Notes under the pieces: generated by a model
The model's database searches: none
Told to the model about the DNA's origin: nothing
The model's input: only the letters and a program-made list of their open reading frames with translations
Source of the DNA: Pseudomonas tensinigenes
GTDB lineage: Bacteria > Pseudomonadota > Gammaproteobacteria > Pseudomonadales > Pseudomonadaceae
DNA length: 64,000 bases
Direction: 5' to 3'
Assembly: GCF_014268445.2 (NCBI RefSeq)
Contig: NZ_CP077089.1
Coordinates: 2,845,501-2,909,500, forward strand
Shown: piece after piece, positions 44,309 to 52,749 of the stretch
Layout of the letters: every line of letters starts with the position of its first letter
How positions within the stretch are numbered: position 1 is the first letter of the stretch
Made by a program: the position numbers and the translations under genes

Positions 44309-44508
44309 GCGTATCCCGGCGGTCATTCAAATTGGCCACATCGATCCCCTTTTGGCCCATCCCCCACTGTGATCCGTCTACGCTGTCAGCAAGAATCAAA
44401 ACCATAACCAGACGCTGAACCTTTTTTTACCCTTGGCTACCTTTACAGCCGCTGCCGTGTACAGAACATAAAAACCATCGAACTCACGCTGCCTTTTGGG
44501 GAACAACC

Positions 44509-45609
44509 ATGGTCACGATGAAACGCATTCTGGGTGCCACTGTGTGTGGGCTGACGCTGTTGGCCAGCGCCGTCCAGGCTGAGCAACGCGAACTGCGCGT
44601 GTACAACTGGGCGGATTACATCCTGCCGTCCGTGCCCAAGGATTTCGCCGCAAAAAGCGGCATCAAAGTGATCTGGGACACCTTCGACACCAACGAATCC
44701 CTTGAAGCCAAACTGCTCACCGGCAACTCCGGTTACGACCTGGTAGTGCCGTCCAACCAGTTCCTTGAAACGCAGATCAAGGCTGGCGTGTTTCAGAAGC
44801 TGGATAAATCGAAACTGCCGAACTGGAGCCACCAGGATCCGGAACTGTTGAAGCTGCTGGGCAAGAACGATCCGGGCAACCAGTACGGCGTGCCCTACAT
44901 GGTCGGCACCGTGCTGATCGGCTTCAACCCGGCCAAGGTCAAAGCCGCACTGGGCGACAACGCGCCGGTCGACAGTTGGGATCTGGTGTTCAAACCGGAG
45001 AACATGGAAAAGCTCAAATCCTGCGGTGTAGCGATGCTTGATTCGCCGACGGAAATCCTGCCGTTAGCCCTGCATTACCTGGGCCTCGACCCGAACAGCC
45101 AGAACCCCGCCGACTATGAAAAAGCCAAAGAGCTGATGCTCAAGGTTCGTCCGTACGTGACCTATTTCAACTCGGCCAAGTACATGACCGACATTGCCAA
45201 TGGCGACATCTGCGTAGCCATCGGTTACTCCGGCAGCTTCTACCAGTTCGGCAATCGCGCCAAAGAGGCAAAAAACGGCGTGGTGGTCGACTGGCGCTTG
45301 CCGAAGGAGGGCGCGCCGATCTGGTTCGATACCTTCGCCATTCCGAAGAGCGCGAAGAACGTCGCCGAGGCGCATGAATTCCTTAACAACCTGCTCGACC
45401 CGAAAGTGATCGCGCCGATCAGTGACTTCCTCGGTTACCCGAATGCGAACAAGGATTCGATACCGCTGATCAACAAGGAAATCACCGACAACCCGAACCT
45501 GACACCGACCCCGGAAGCGCTGAAAAACCTCTACGTCGTGCAGCCATTACCGCAGAAACTTGAGCGTGTGCGTACTCGGGTGTGGACCAACATCAAGTCC
45601 GACAAGTAA
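44509..45609 (+). CDS. Polyamine ABC transporter substrate-binding protein (PotF/SpuD type), orphan
   Basis: Periplasmic binding protein of 366 residues: signal peptide about 1-25 (ending VQAEQ), then RVYNWADYILP at 30-40, the PotD/PotF signature, VPSNQFLETQ, GVPYMVGTVLIGFN and the aromatic/acidic residues (WDTFD, YNWADY) that wrap putrescine or related polyamines. ATG at 44509 is preceded by GGGGAA. No permease or ATPase gene is nearby, so it must dock with an importer encoded elsewhere, or act as a sensor partner. The terminator before it and REP pair behind it show that it is a single-gene unit. Confidence 0.92.
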   Translation: MVTMKRILGATVCGLTLLASAVQAEQRELRVYNWADYILPSVPKDFAAKSGIKVIWDTFDTNESLEAKLLTGNSGYDLVVPSNQFLETQIKAGVFQKLDKSKLPNWSHQDPELLKLLGKNDPGNQYGVPYMVGTVLIGFNPAKVKAALGDNAPVDSWDLVFKPENMEKLKSCGVAMLDSPTEILPLALHYLGLDPNSQNPADYEKAKELMLKVRPYVTYFNSAKYMTDIANGDICVAIGYSGSFYQFGNRAKEAKNGVVVDWRLPKEGAPIWFDTFAIPKSAKNVAEAHEFLNNLLDPKVIAPISDFLGYPNANKDSIPLINKEITDNPNLTPTPEALKNLYVVQPLPQKLERVRTRVWTNIKSDK

Positions 45610-45627
45610 CAATCACCGCAATCCAAA

Positions 45628-45717
45628 TGTGGGAGCGAGCCTGCTCGCGAAAGCGGTGTGTCATTCAACGTCGATGTTGACTGGTCCGACGCCTTCGCGA
45701 GCAGGCTCGCTCCCACA
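45628..45717. repeat. REP doublet (REPIN)
   Basis: Inverted tgtgggagcgagcctgctcg copies about 44 bases apart, between convergent potF-like and TerC-family genes. This is the long-spacer form. Confidence 0.93.
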
Positions 45718-45732
45718 GGGTTTTGTGGTGTG

Positions 45733-46707
45733 TCATTCCGTGCTGCGTTCGCTTTCTCTGGTCATCACCAGGCTCAGCAGCACCGACCCCAGAATCACCC
45801 CACCCACCACCGCCAACGACCACTCCACCGGCATGTGCAACCACGGCATCAACACCATTTTGCCGCCGATAAACACCAGCACAATCGCCAGCCCGTACTT
45901 GAGCAGATGAAAGCGGTCCGCCATGTCCGCCAGCAGGAAATACAACGCGCGCAAACCCATGATCGCGAAGATGTTCGAAGTGAACACAATGAACGGGTCA
46001 GTCGTCACGGCGAAAATTGCCGGGATGCTGTCGACCGCAAACATCAGGTCACTGGCCTCGATCAACACCAGCACCAAAAACATCGGCGTGGCCCAGCGCA
46101 CGCCGTTCTGCAGCACGAAAAAGCGTTCGCCATGAAAGCCGCTGGTGATGCGCATATGCCCGCGCACCCAGCGCAGCAACGGATTCTTGTCCAGGTCCGG
46201 CTGGTGGTCGGCAAACACCAACATCTTGATCCCGGTGAAGATCAGGAACACGCCGAACGCGTACAGCAGCCACTCGAACTGCGACACCAACCACACCCCG
46301 GCGAAGATCATCACCGCGCGCATCACGATGGCCCCGAGCACGCCGTACAGCAGCACTCGGCGTTGAAGCTCCGGCGGCACGGCGAAGTAGCTGAAGATCA
46401 TCACGAAGACGAACATGTTGTCGATCGACAGCGATTGCTCGATCAGATAACCGGTGAGGAATTCGAGGGTTTTTTCCCGGGCGATCTCGGCGCCGAACGC
46501 ACCGTGCAGATACCACCAGAGCAGTGCCGCGAAACTCAGTGCCAGCAGGCACCAGGCGATGACCCAGGACAAGGCTTCGCGCACTGACACCCGATGCGCC
46601 TTGCGCCCACCAAAGACAAACAGGTCCAATGCCAGCATGGCAAGTACGAAGACGATGAAGGCGCCCCACATCCATGGTTCGCCGATATTGATGTTTGTGG
46701 CTGGCAT
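45733..46707 (-). CDS. TerC/Alx-family integral membrane protein
   Basis: Membrane protein of 324 residues with about nine helices. TerC hallmarks are EQSLSIDNMFVFVMIF near 90-105 and the repeat-related LIEASDLMFAVDSIPAIFAV near 220-240, each carrying acidic residues in the membrane that bind divalent metal. Relatives (Alx, YkoY) export Mn2+ or support metalation of secreted proteins; tellurite resistance is only the historical name. ATG at 46707 follows AGGGAG at a good distance. I saw no manganese-riboswitch-like leader in the 152-base divergent gap. Confidence 0.9.
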   Translation of the reverse strand: MPATNINIGEPWMWGAFIVFVLAMLALDLFVFGGRKAHRVSVREALSWVIAWCLLALSFAALLWWYLHGAFGAEIAREKTLEFLTGYLIEQSLSIDNMFVFVMIFSYFAVPPELQRRVLLYGVLGAIVMRAVMIFAGVWLVSQFEWLLYAFGVFLIFTGIKMLVFADHQPDLDKNPLLRWVRGHMRITSGFHGERFFVLQNGVRWATPMFLVLVLIEASDLMFAVDSIPAIFAVTTDPFIVFTSNIFAIMGLRALYFLLADMADRFHLLKYGLAIVLVFIGGKMVLMPWLHMPVEWSLAVVGGVILGSVLLSLVMTRESERSTE

Positions 46708-46800
46708 GTCACGCTCCCTGTCTATTCTTGGATTGGGGTCAGACGGGGCCATGCTAGCGACGACTTTGCGGTAAAGAAAAATCGTTTATTTCTGCGCAAC

Positions 46801-46819
46801 AGTTCGATAAAAACGAACT
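46801..46819. promoter_or_regulatory. Inverted repeat AGTTCG-N7-CGAACT between TerC and Dyp genes
   Basis: Perfect 6-bp arms around ataaaaa, about 40 bases before the peroxidase start. Size and symmetry suit a LysR- or TetR-type operator, but no regulator gene of that kind is adjacent. Confidence 0.35.
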
Positions 46820-46859
46820 ATCCGCCCTCGTTAACAGCTCGGGCACTTTTTACGGAGCA

Positions 46860-47816
46860 ATGTTTTCAGCGATGAATACCGACATTCTCGAACCTCAAGC
46901 GGTGTGCAGTCCGATCACCAGCAGCGCGATTTTCATCGTCGCAACGCTGAATGCGGGGACTGAAGCCGCGCAAACCGTCAAAGACTGGTGCGGCGATGTC
47001 GCCGGGCTGGTGCGTTCGGTTGGCAAGCGCGTCCCGACCGGCAATCTGACCTGCATCTGCGGCTTTTCCTCGAACGCCTGGGATCGCCTGTTCGGCCATC
47101 CGCGCCCGGCGTCGCTGCACGGTTTTCGCGAATTTGGCGGGGAAGGGCGACATGCCCCGGCAACCCCGGGCGATCTGCTGCTACACATTCGCGCCGATCA
47201 AATGGACCTGTGTTTTGAACTGGCCACGCAAATCATGGCGGTGCTCGGCGATGCCGTAACGGTGGTCGACGAGGTTCAGGGTTTCCGCTATTTCGACATG
47301 CGCAGCATCATCGGATTTGTCGACGGCACGGAAAACCCGGTCGGGCGTAAAGCGGTGAATTTCACCATCGTCGGTGACGAAGATCCGGGCTTCAGCGGCG
47401 GCAGTTACGTGCTGGTGCAGAAGTACCTGCACAACATGACCGCGTGGAACGGCTTGAGCGTTGAAGCTCAGGAACGCGTGATCGGGCGCACCAAGCTGTC
47501 CGATATCGAACTGGATGACGCGGTCAAACCGAGCAACTCGCACAGCGCGCTGACCACCATCACCAACGCTGACGGCGAGGAAGTGAAAATCCTCCGTGAC
47601 AACATGCCGTTCGGCCGGCCCGGAGCAGGGGAGTTCGGCACCTTCTTCATCGGCTACGCGCGCTCGCCCGAGCCGATCGAGCAAATGCTGGAAAACATGT
47701 TTGTCGGCAAGCCGCCGGGCAACTACGACAAGTTGCTGGATTTCAGCACGGCCGTGACTGGCAGCCTCTATTTCGTGCCGTCAGCGGACTTGCTGGAAGA
47801 ACTGGCGGATCGCTGA
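46860..47816 (+). CDS. Dyp-type heme peroxidase
   Basis: Peroxidase of about 318 residues, the cytosolic class. GFVDGTENP (D155 is the distal acid), H228 (proximal heme ligand candidate in SNSH) and R246 in RDNMPFG form the expected active site. Relatives such as YfeX and DypB oxidise dyes or porphyrins with H2O2. No signal peptide or encapsulin-targeting tail was seen. The start is uncertain: ATG at 46860 is only two bases after GGAG, while ATG at 46872 is 14 bases after it. Its stop abuts that of the convergent AraC gene. Confidence 0.92.
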   Translation: MFSAMNTDILEPQAVCSPITSSAIFIVATLNAGTEAAQTVKDWCGDVAGLVRSVGKRVPTGNLTCICGFSSNAWDRLFGHPRPASLHGFREFGGEGRHAPATPGDLLLHIRADQMDLCFELATQIMAVLGDAVTVVDEVQGFRYFDMRSIIGFVDGTENPVGRKAVNFTIVGDEDPGFSGGSYVLVQKYLHNMTAWNGLSVEAQERVIGRTKLSDIELDDAVKPSNSHSALTTITNADGEEVKILRDNMPFGRPGAGEFGTFFIGYARSPEPIEQMLENMFVGKPPGNYDKLLDFSTAVTGSLYFVPSADLLEELADR

Positions 47817-48605
47817 TCAGCGAAAAAACTCACCGGGCGTTTCACCAAACTGCTGTCGAAACGCCGCGATAAACGCCGACGTCGAGTCGTAACCACAGGC
47901 CAGCGCGACGTCGGTAACGCGTTCGCCTTTCTCCAGCGGTGTCAGCGCGCCGAGCAAACGCAAGCGCTGGCGCCATGCGCGGAAGGTCAGGCCGGTGTCG
48001 CGCAGAAACAGGCGCGTGAGGGTCTTTTCGGTGACGCCGAACTTCTTGCTCCAGTGGCTCAGTGTGGTCTGCTGTTCCGGGTGTTGTTCAAGGCTCAGGT
48101 AGATCTGCTTCAAGCGTGCGTCTTGTGGCAACGGCAACATCAGGTCGATCTGCGGCGCTTCGGCCAGTTGATCGAGGATCACTTGAGCGAGGCGTCCATG
48201 CGGGCCGCTCTGGTCGTATTCCACCGGAACCTGACTGAACGCGCGGATCAGTTCCCTGAGCAGATCGCTGACGCCGAGCACGTGACAACGCTCGAGCGCC
48301 CATCCGGCGACGCTGCAATCGATGTAGAGGCTGCGCATTTCCGTGTGCGGCGAGCTGAATACCCGATGCGGCACACCGGCCGGGATCCACACGGCGCGCT
48401 CCGGCGGGGCGACGAAGCGGCCGGCGCTGGTCTGGATTTCCAGCACGCCCTGAATCGCGTAGGACAACTGCACCCACGGGTGACTGTGACGCCGGGTCAG
48501 GGCGCGATTGGGCAGTGATTCGGTGCGCCCGTAGAGTGGACGCGGCAGGCTGGGCAGCCCGGGAATGCTGCGGCGAACGCTCTTGTCATGTCCTTTAGGC
48601 GGCAT
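47817..48605 (-). CDS. AraC-family transcriptional regulator (cupin sensor)
   Basis: Regulator of 262 residues: an N-terminal cupin-like half (RRHSHPWVQLSYAIQGVLEI and PAGVPHRV near 40-85) and the C-terminal double HTH (LSHWSKKFGVTEKTLTRLF, then VTDVALACGYDSTSAFIAAFRQQFG). The type is common beside small transporters in pseudomonads. It is divergent from the YfeH-like transporter, with 84 bases between starts, and probably controls it. ATG at 48605 precedes the first conserved block; a longer reading to 48671 would use most of the promoter gap. Confidence 0.92.
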   Translation of the reverse strand: MPPKGHDKSVRRSIPGLPSLPRPLYGRTESLPNRALTRRHSHPWVQLSYAIQGVLEIQTSAGRFVAPPERAVWIPAGVPHRVFSSPHTEMRSLYIDCSVAGWALERCHVLGVSDLLRELIRAFSQVPVEYDQSGPHGRLAQVILDQLAEAPQIDLMLPLPQDARLKQIYLSLEQHPEQQTTLSHWSKKFGVTEKTLTRLFLRDTGLTFRAWRQRLRLLGALTPLEKGERVTDVALACGYDSTSAFIAAFRQQFGETPGEFFR

Positions 48606-48689
48606 CTTGTGGCCCTTCGGCGTTAGTCGGTAATTGGCAGTCACGTTAGAGTCGTCGGCACGCACTGGCAACCCCCGGATGAACCGACC

Positions 48690-49688
48690 ATGACTCGCCC
48701 ACGTTTTTTACCTGATAACTTCACCCTGACACTGATTGGCGTCGTGCTGCTGGCCAGTTTTCTACCGGCCAGCGGCCAGGTCGCCGTCGGCTTCGGCTGG
48801 CTGACCAACATCGCCATCGCCCTGCTGTTTTTCCTGCATGGCGCCAAACTGTCCCGTGAATCGATCATTGCCGGCGCCGGCCACTGGCGCCTGCATTTGC
48901 TGGTGTTCGGTTTGACGTTTGTCCTTTTCCCGTTACTGGGCCTGGCGCTCAAACCGCTGCTGTCACCGCTGATCGGCGACAAGCTGTACATGGGCATGCT
49001 CTACCTGTGCGCACTGCCGGCCACGGTGCAGTCGGCGATCGCATTCACCTCGCTGGCGCGGGGCAATATTCCGGCGGCGATTTGTAGTGCGGCGGCATCG
49101 AGCCTGTTCGGGATTTTCCTCACGCCGTTGTTGGTGACGCTGTTGCTCGACGTTCACGGTGATGGCGGTTCGACGCTGGATGCGATCCTGAAAATCAGCG
49201 TGCAATTACTGCTGCCATTCATCGCCGGGCAGATCGCCCGGCGCTGGATCGGCGCGTGGGTCGGGCGCAACAAGAACTGGCTGAAGTTCGTTGATCAGGG
49301 CTCGATTCTGTTGGTGGTTTACGGCGCGTTCAGCGAGGCGGTCAACGAGGGCATCTGGCATCAGATTCCGGTCGTTGATCTGCTGGGATTGGTGGTGGTC
49401 TGCTGCATTCTGCTGGCGCTGGTGCTGTTGGCGTCGACGTTGCTCGGCAAGGCCTTTGGCTTCAGCCAGGAAGACCGCATCACCATTCTGTTCTGCGGCT
49501 CGAAAAAGAGCCTGGCCACCGGCGTGCCGATGGCGCAGGTGTTGTTCGCTGGCAGCACGATTGGCGTGCTGATCCTGCCGTTGATGCTGTTCCATCAGAT
49601 TCAGTTGATGGTCTGTGCGGTGCTGGCTCAGCGCTACGCCAAGCGCCCGGAATCGGTGCCAGAGTTGATGGCGCAAGTCGATCCGTGA
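48690..49688 (+). CDS. Bile acid:sodium symporter-like transporter (YfeH family)
   Basis: Inner-membrane protein of 332 residues with about ten helices, member of the SBF-like (BASS-related) YfeH group. Characteristic parts are FFLHGAKLSRE near 50-60, ALPATVQSAIAFTSLARGN near 108-126 with the helix-breaking crossover, and FCGSKKSLATGVPMA near 270. The physiological substrate of YfeH proteins is not established. It is divergent from the AraC regulator and converges on the siderophore ABC ATPase gene, ten bases from its stop. Confidence 0.9.
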   Translation: MTRPRFLPDNFTLTLIGVVLLASFLPASGQVAVGFGWLTNIAIALLFFLHGAKLSRESIIAGAGHWRLHLLVFGLTFVLFPLLGLALKPLLSPLIGDKLYMGMLYLCALPATVQSAIAFTSLARGNIPAAICSAAASSLFGIFLTPLLVTLLLDVHGDGGSTLDAILKISVQLLLPFIAGQIARRWIGAWVGRNKNWLKFVDQGSILLVVYGAFSEAVNEGIWHQIPVVDLLGLVVVCCILLALVLLASTLLGKAFGFSQEDRITILFCGSKKSLATGVPMAQVLFAGSTIGVLILPLMLFHQIQLMVCAVLAQRYAKRPESVPELMAQVDP

Positions 49689-49698
49689 TCGCCGCAGA

Positions 49699-50454
49699 TC
49701 AGACGATGTCGTCGATCAGGATATGCGACAGCCCTTTGCTGCACTGCTCGATCCGCGCCTCGACCTGATAGACATCGCGCAGCATCTGCTCGGTGATCAC
49801 TTCACTGCTCGGGCCGCTGCCCTGACTGGTGCCATCATCAATCACCAGTACCTGATCGGCGAAACGCAACGCCTGATTCAGATCATGGATGGCTATGAAC
49901 ACAATCACCTCGCGTTGGCGCGCGAGGCTGCGCATGAAGTTCAGCACTTGCACTTGTCGATGCATGTCGAGGGCGCTGGTCGGTTCGTCCATCAGCAGGA
50001 TTTCCGGTTCGCGCACCAGCGTCTGGGCGATGGAGACCAACTGCTGCTGACCGCCGCTGAGTTCACCAAGGTTACGAAACGACAGCCTGGTGATGCCCAG
50101 CGCGGCGAGAATCTCGTCGACCAGTTTCAGCTCATCATCGTGGACCACCCAGCCCGGGGTCAGTTGCTTGCGCGCCAGCAGCACGGATTCGTACACCGTC
50201 AAACGCGCACTGGCATTCAGGCCTTGCGGCATGTAGCTGATGCCCGTCGGGCCTTTTTTCGATTCTTTCAGGATGACCTGACCCGGCCCGTCGATCAGCC
50301 CGGCCATACGTTTGAACAACGTCGATTTGCCGGCCGCGTTGGGCCCGACCACAGCCACCACCTGACCGCCAAAAAACGTCGCCGTCGAGACACCACGAAT
50401 GATCTCGCGCTGACCGTAGCGCGCGCCGAGATTTTCCAGTTGCAGCGTCACCAT
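49699..50454 (-). CDS. Iron-siderophore ABC transporter ATPase (FecE type)
   Basis: ATPase subunit of 251 residues with Walker A GPNAAGKST (37-45), Q-loop in MPQGLNASARLT, signature LSGGQQQ, Walker B ILLMDEPTSALD and the H-switch in IAIHDLNQA. It powers import by the FecCD-type permease encoded upstream; the two genes overlap by seven bases. It is the last gene of the minus-strand siderophore island. The region around the stop shows no clear terminator before the convergent transporter gene. Confidence 0.94.
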   Translation of the reverse strand: MVTLQLENLGARYGQREIIRGVSTATFFGGQVVAVVGPNAAGKSTLFKRMAGLIDGPGQVILKESKKGPTGISYMPQGLNASARLTVYESVLLARKQLTPGWVVHDDELKLVDEILAALGITRLSFRNLGELSGGQQQLVSIAQTLVREPEILLMDEPTSALDMHRQVQVLNFMRSLARQREVIVFIAIHDLNQALRFADQVLVIDDGTSQGSGPSSEVITEQMLRDVYQVEARIEQCSKGLSHILIDDIV

Positions 50455-51509
50455 GAGTTTTTCTTCCCGCCGAGAATCAATGAAATGAAGAACGGTACGC
50501 CGATCAGCGAGGTGACCACGCCGATAGGGAAAATCGCACCGGGGATCAGGGTCTTGCTGACCACCGAACTGGCCGAGAGAATCAACGAGCCGGTGAGCAA
50601 GGAGGCCGGCAAAAAGAAGCGCTGATCTTCACCGATCAGCATGCGCGCGATGTGCGGCCCGACCAGACCGATAAAACCGATGGTGCCGACAAACGCTACG
50701 GGAAACGAGGCGAGCAGGCTGACCATGATCAGCGTCTGAAAGCGCAGGCTGCGCACATTGATGCCGAAACTGGCAGCCTTGTCGTCACCCAAACGCAGGG
50801 CGGTCAAGGCCCAGGCACGTTTGGCGAAAATCGGCAGGGTGATCAGGATCACCAGACAGATCACTCCGAGTTTCGGCCAGGTGGCTTTGGTCAGGCTGCC
50901 CATGGTCCAGAACACCACGGCGGCGACGGCTTGTTCGGTGGCGAAGAACTGCACCAGCGCCAACAGCGCATTGAAAGTGAATACCAGCGCGATGCCGAGC
51001 AGTACGATGGTTTCGGCAGTGACGCCACGGCGCATGCTCAGAAAGTGAATCAACAGCGCCGAGAGCATGGCCATGATGAAGGCGTTGAGCGGCACCATGA
51101 ACTGCGCGGCCAGCGGGAACAACGCCACACCGAAGGCCAGGCCCAGTGCCGCGCCGAAACTGGCGGCGGCGGAAATGCCCAAGGTGAACGGACTGGCCAA
51201 CGGGTTGTTGAGGATGGTCTGCATCTGCGCGCCGGCCAGCGATAACGCCGCGCCAACGGCCACCGCCATCAGCGCTACCGGCAAACGAATATCCCACATC
51301 ACCACGCGCACTTGTGGAGACGCGCTGTCCGGCGAAAACAGGGCGCCGAGCACTTCGCTGAAACTGTAACTTGCCGGGCCCAGTGCCAGATCGAGCAGTA
51401 CACTGCACAACAACAGAATCACCAGCCCGGCGAGTATCAGGCGTTTACGCAACACCAGTCGCCGATAGGTTTCGCGCTGCACCTCGACGGTGTCGGTCAA
51501 TGAACTCAT
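50448..51509 (-). CDS. Iron-siderophore ABC transporter permease (FecCD family)
   Basis: Permease of 353 residues with about ten helices and the FecCD signatures PLASPFTLGISAAASFGAALG near 100-120 and FVGTIGFIGLVGPHIARMLIGEDQR near 270-295, the latter forming the ATPase-coupling and gate region. It probably works as a homodimer because no second permease gene is present. It overlaps the binding-protein gene by four bases (ATGA) and the ATPase gene by seven, so the three are translationally coupled. Confidence 0.94.
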   Translation of the reverse strand: MSSLTDTVEVQRETYRRLVLRKRLILAGLVILLLCSVLLDLALGPASYSFSEVLGALFSPDSASPQVRVVMWDIRLPVALMAVAVGAALSLAGAQMQTILNNPLASPFTLGISAAASFGAALGLAFGVALFPLAAQFMVPLNAFIMAMLSALLIHFLSMRRGVTAETIVLLGIALVFTFNALLALVQFFATEQAVAAVVFWTMGSLTKATWPKLGVICLVILITLPIFAKRAWALTALRLGDDKAASFGINVRSLRFQTLIMVSLLASFPVAFVGTIGFIGLVGPHIARMLIGEDQRFFLPASLLTGSLILSASSVVSKTLIPGAIFPIGVVTSLIGVPFFISLILGGKKNSW

Positions 51510-52687
51510 GGTTTGACCTCAGGATTGCGCAGGCTGACGAAGTAGCCCGACTCATACGGCACGGGCAGAAAACGCTCGTGCAGTTCACGGAATGAGGCGT
51601 CCGGGTCGAGATCGGCAAACAGCCCCGGGTGAAACCATTTGGCCAATTGCTGAATGGCCACGAACTGGTAGGGGCTGTTGTAGAACTGATGCCAGATGGC
51701 GTGAAAGGCTTGTGTCTCCTGAGCCTTGATTCCGGCGTAGGCCGGACGCTGGGTGTACCACGCGAGTTTTTTCCGTGCCTGGTTCATGTCGGCGCCGGGC
51801 CCGACACCGACCCAATGGCCACCGGGTGCAAAGGCTTCCCAGTTGGCCGTGGTGACCACCACGTGCGCCGGATTGGCGACGATGACTTGCTCGGGATTCA
51901 ACTGGCCGAACGTGGTCGGGATGATCCCCCGGGCGATGTTGTTGCCGCCGGCCATGTCGACAAACAAGCCAAAGTTTTCATTACCGAAACTCAGGCAGCA
52001 ATCGTCGGTGTAGCCGCCGATGCGCTCGATGAACACACTCGGGCGCGATGGTTGTTGTTTCTCGATGACGTCGGTGACGCGGTGAATCTGCTGATTGCGA
52101 AAATCAATGAAGGCTTCGGCGCGTTGCTCTTTACCGAACAGTTTGCCGAACAGACGCATGGTCGGTTCGGTGTTCTGCATCGGGTTGTTGCGAAAGTCGA
52201 CGTACACCACCGGGATGCCCAACGCGTCGAGCTTCTCGATATAGCGCGCATCTTCGGTGGCGTGCTGCGCTTCGATATTGAGGATGATTACGTCCGGGCG
52301 CTGCGAGATCGCTTGTTCGATATCAAAGGTGCCGTCTTCAAAGCCGCCGAAGGTGGGGATCTTGGCAATGCCGGGGAATTTGCGCAGGTAGGCGTTGTAG
52401 GTGTCCGGGTCGGACTGGATCAGATCCTTGCGCCAACCGACGATGCGTTCGATCGGGTTTTGTGTGTCCAGTGCGGCGACCAGATACAACTGCCGGCCTT
52501 CACCGAGGATGACCCGTCTGACCGGCAGATGCACCTTGACCTTGCGCCCGAGCAGATCGGTCACTTCGGTGCGCGCCGTATCCGCTTCGCTGGCGTTTGC
52601 ATTGCGCGGCGCCAGCGCAGACAGGCTCAGCAGTCCTGCCAGTAACAGCGCAGCCAGCGCGAGGCTGCGTCGATCGAAAATCACCAT
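51506..52687 (-). CDS. Iron-siderophore ABC transporter periplasmic binding protein (TroA-like)
   Basis: Binding protein of 393 residues: signal peptide about 1-33 (ending ANASEA), then DLLGRKVKVHLPVRRVILGEG and a type III (FecB/BtuF-like) two-lobe fold with a long backbone helix. It is longer than typical FecB (about 300), and carries an unusual GGYTDDCCLSFGNENFG segment. ATG at 52687 gives a good signal peptide; GTG/ATG codons further upstream would add 11 residues. It lies 62 bases behind the TonB receptor gene and probably receives its ligand. Confidence 0.9.
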   Translation of the reverse strand: MVIFDRRSLALAALLLAGLLSLSALAPRNANASEADTARTEVTDLLGRKVKVHLPVRRVILGEGRQLYLVAALDTQNPIERIVGWRKDLIQSDPDTYNAYLRKFPGIAKIPTFGGFEDGTFDIEQAISQRPDVIILNIEAQHATEDARYIEKLDALGIPVVYVDFRNNPMQNTEPTMRLFGKLFGKEQRAEAFIDFRNQQIHRVTDVIEKQQPSRPSVFIERIGGYTDDCCLSFGNENFGLFVDMAGGNNIARGIIPTTFGQLNPEQVIVANPAHVVVTTANWEAFAPGGHWVGVGPGADMNQARKKLAWYTQRPAYAGIKAQETQAFHAIWHQFYNSPYQFVAIQQLAKWFHPGLFADLDPDASFRELHERFLPVPYESGYFVSLRNPEVKP

Positions 52688-52749
52688 GGTCAAAGCCTTT
52701 GCAAAGGTCAGTTCGGCCAACGGCTCACACCGCTGTCCGGCTGAACGTT

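Noticed and set aside
46708..46859. Manganese (yybP-ykoY) riboswitch upstream of the TerC-family gene
   Set aside because: The leader on the minus strand is short and lacks the paired conserved loops of that class.
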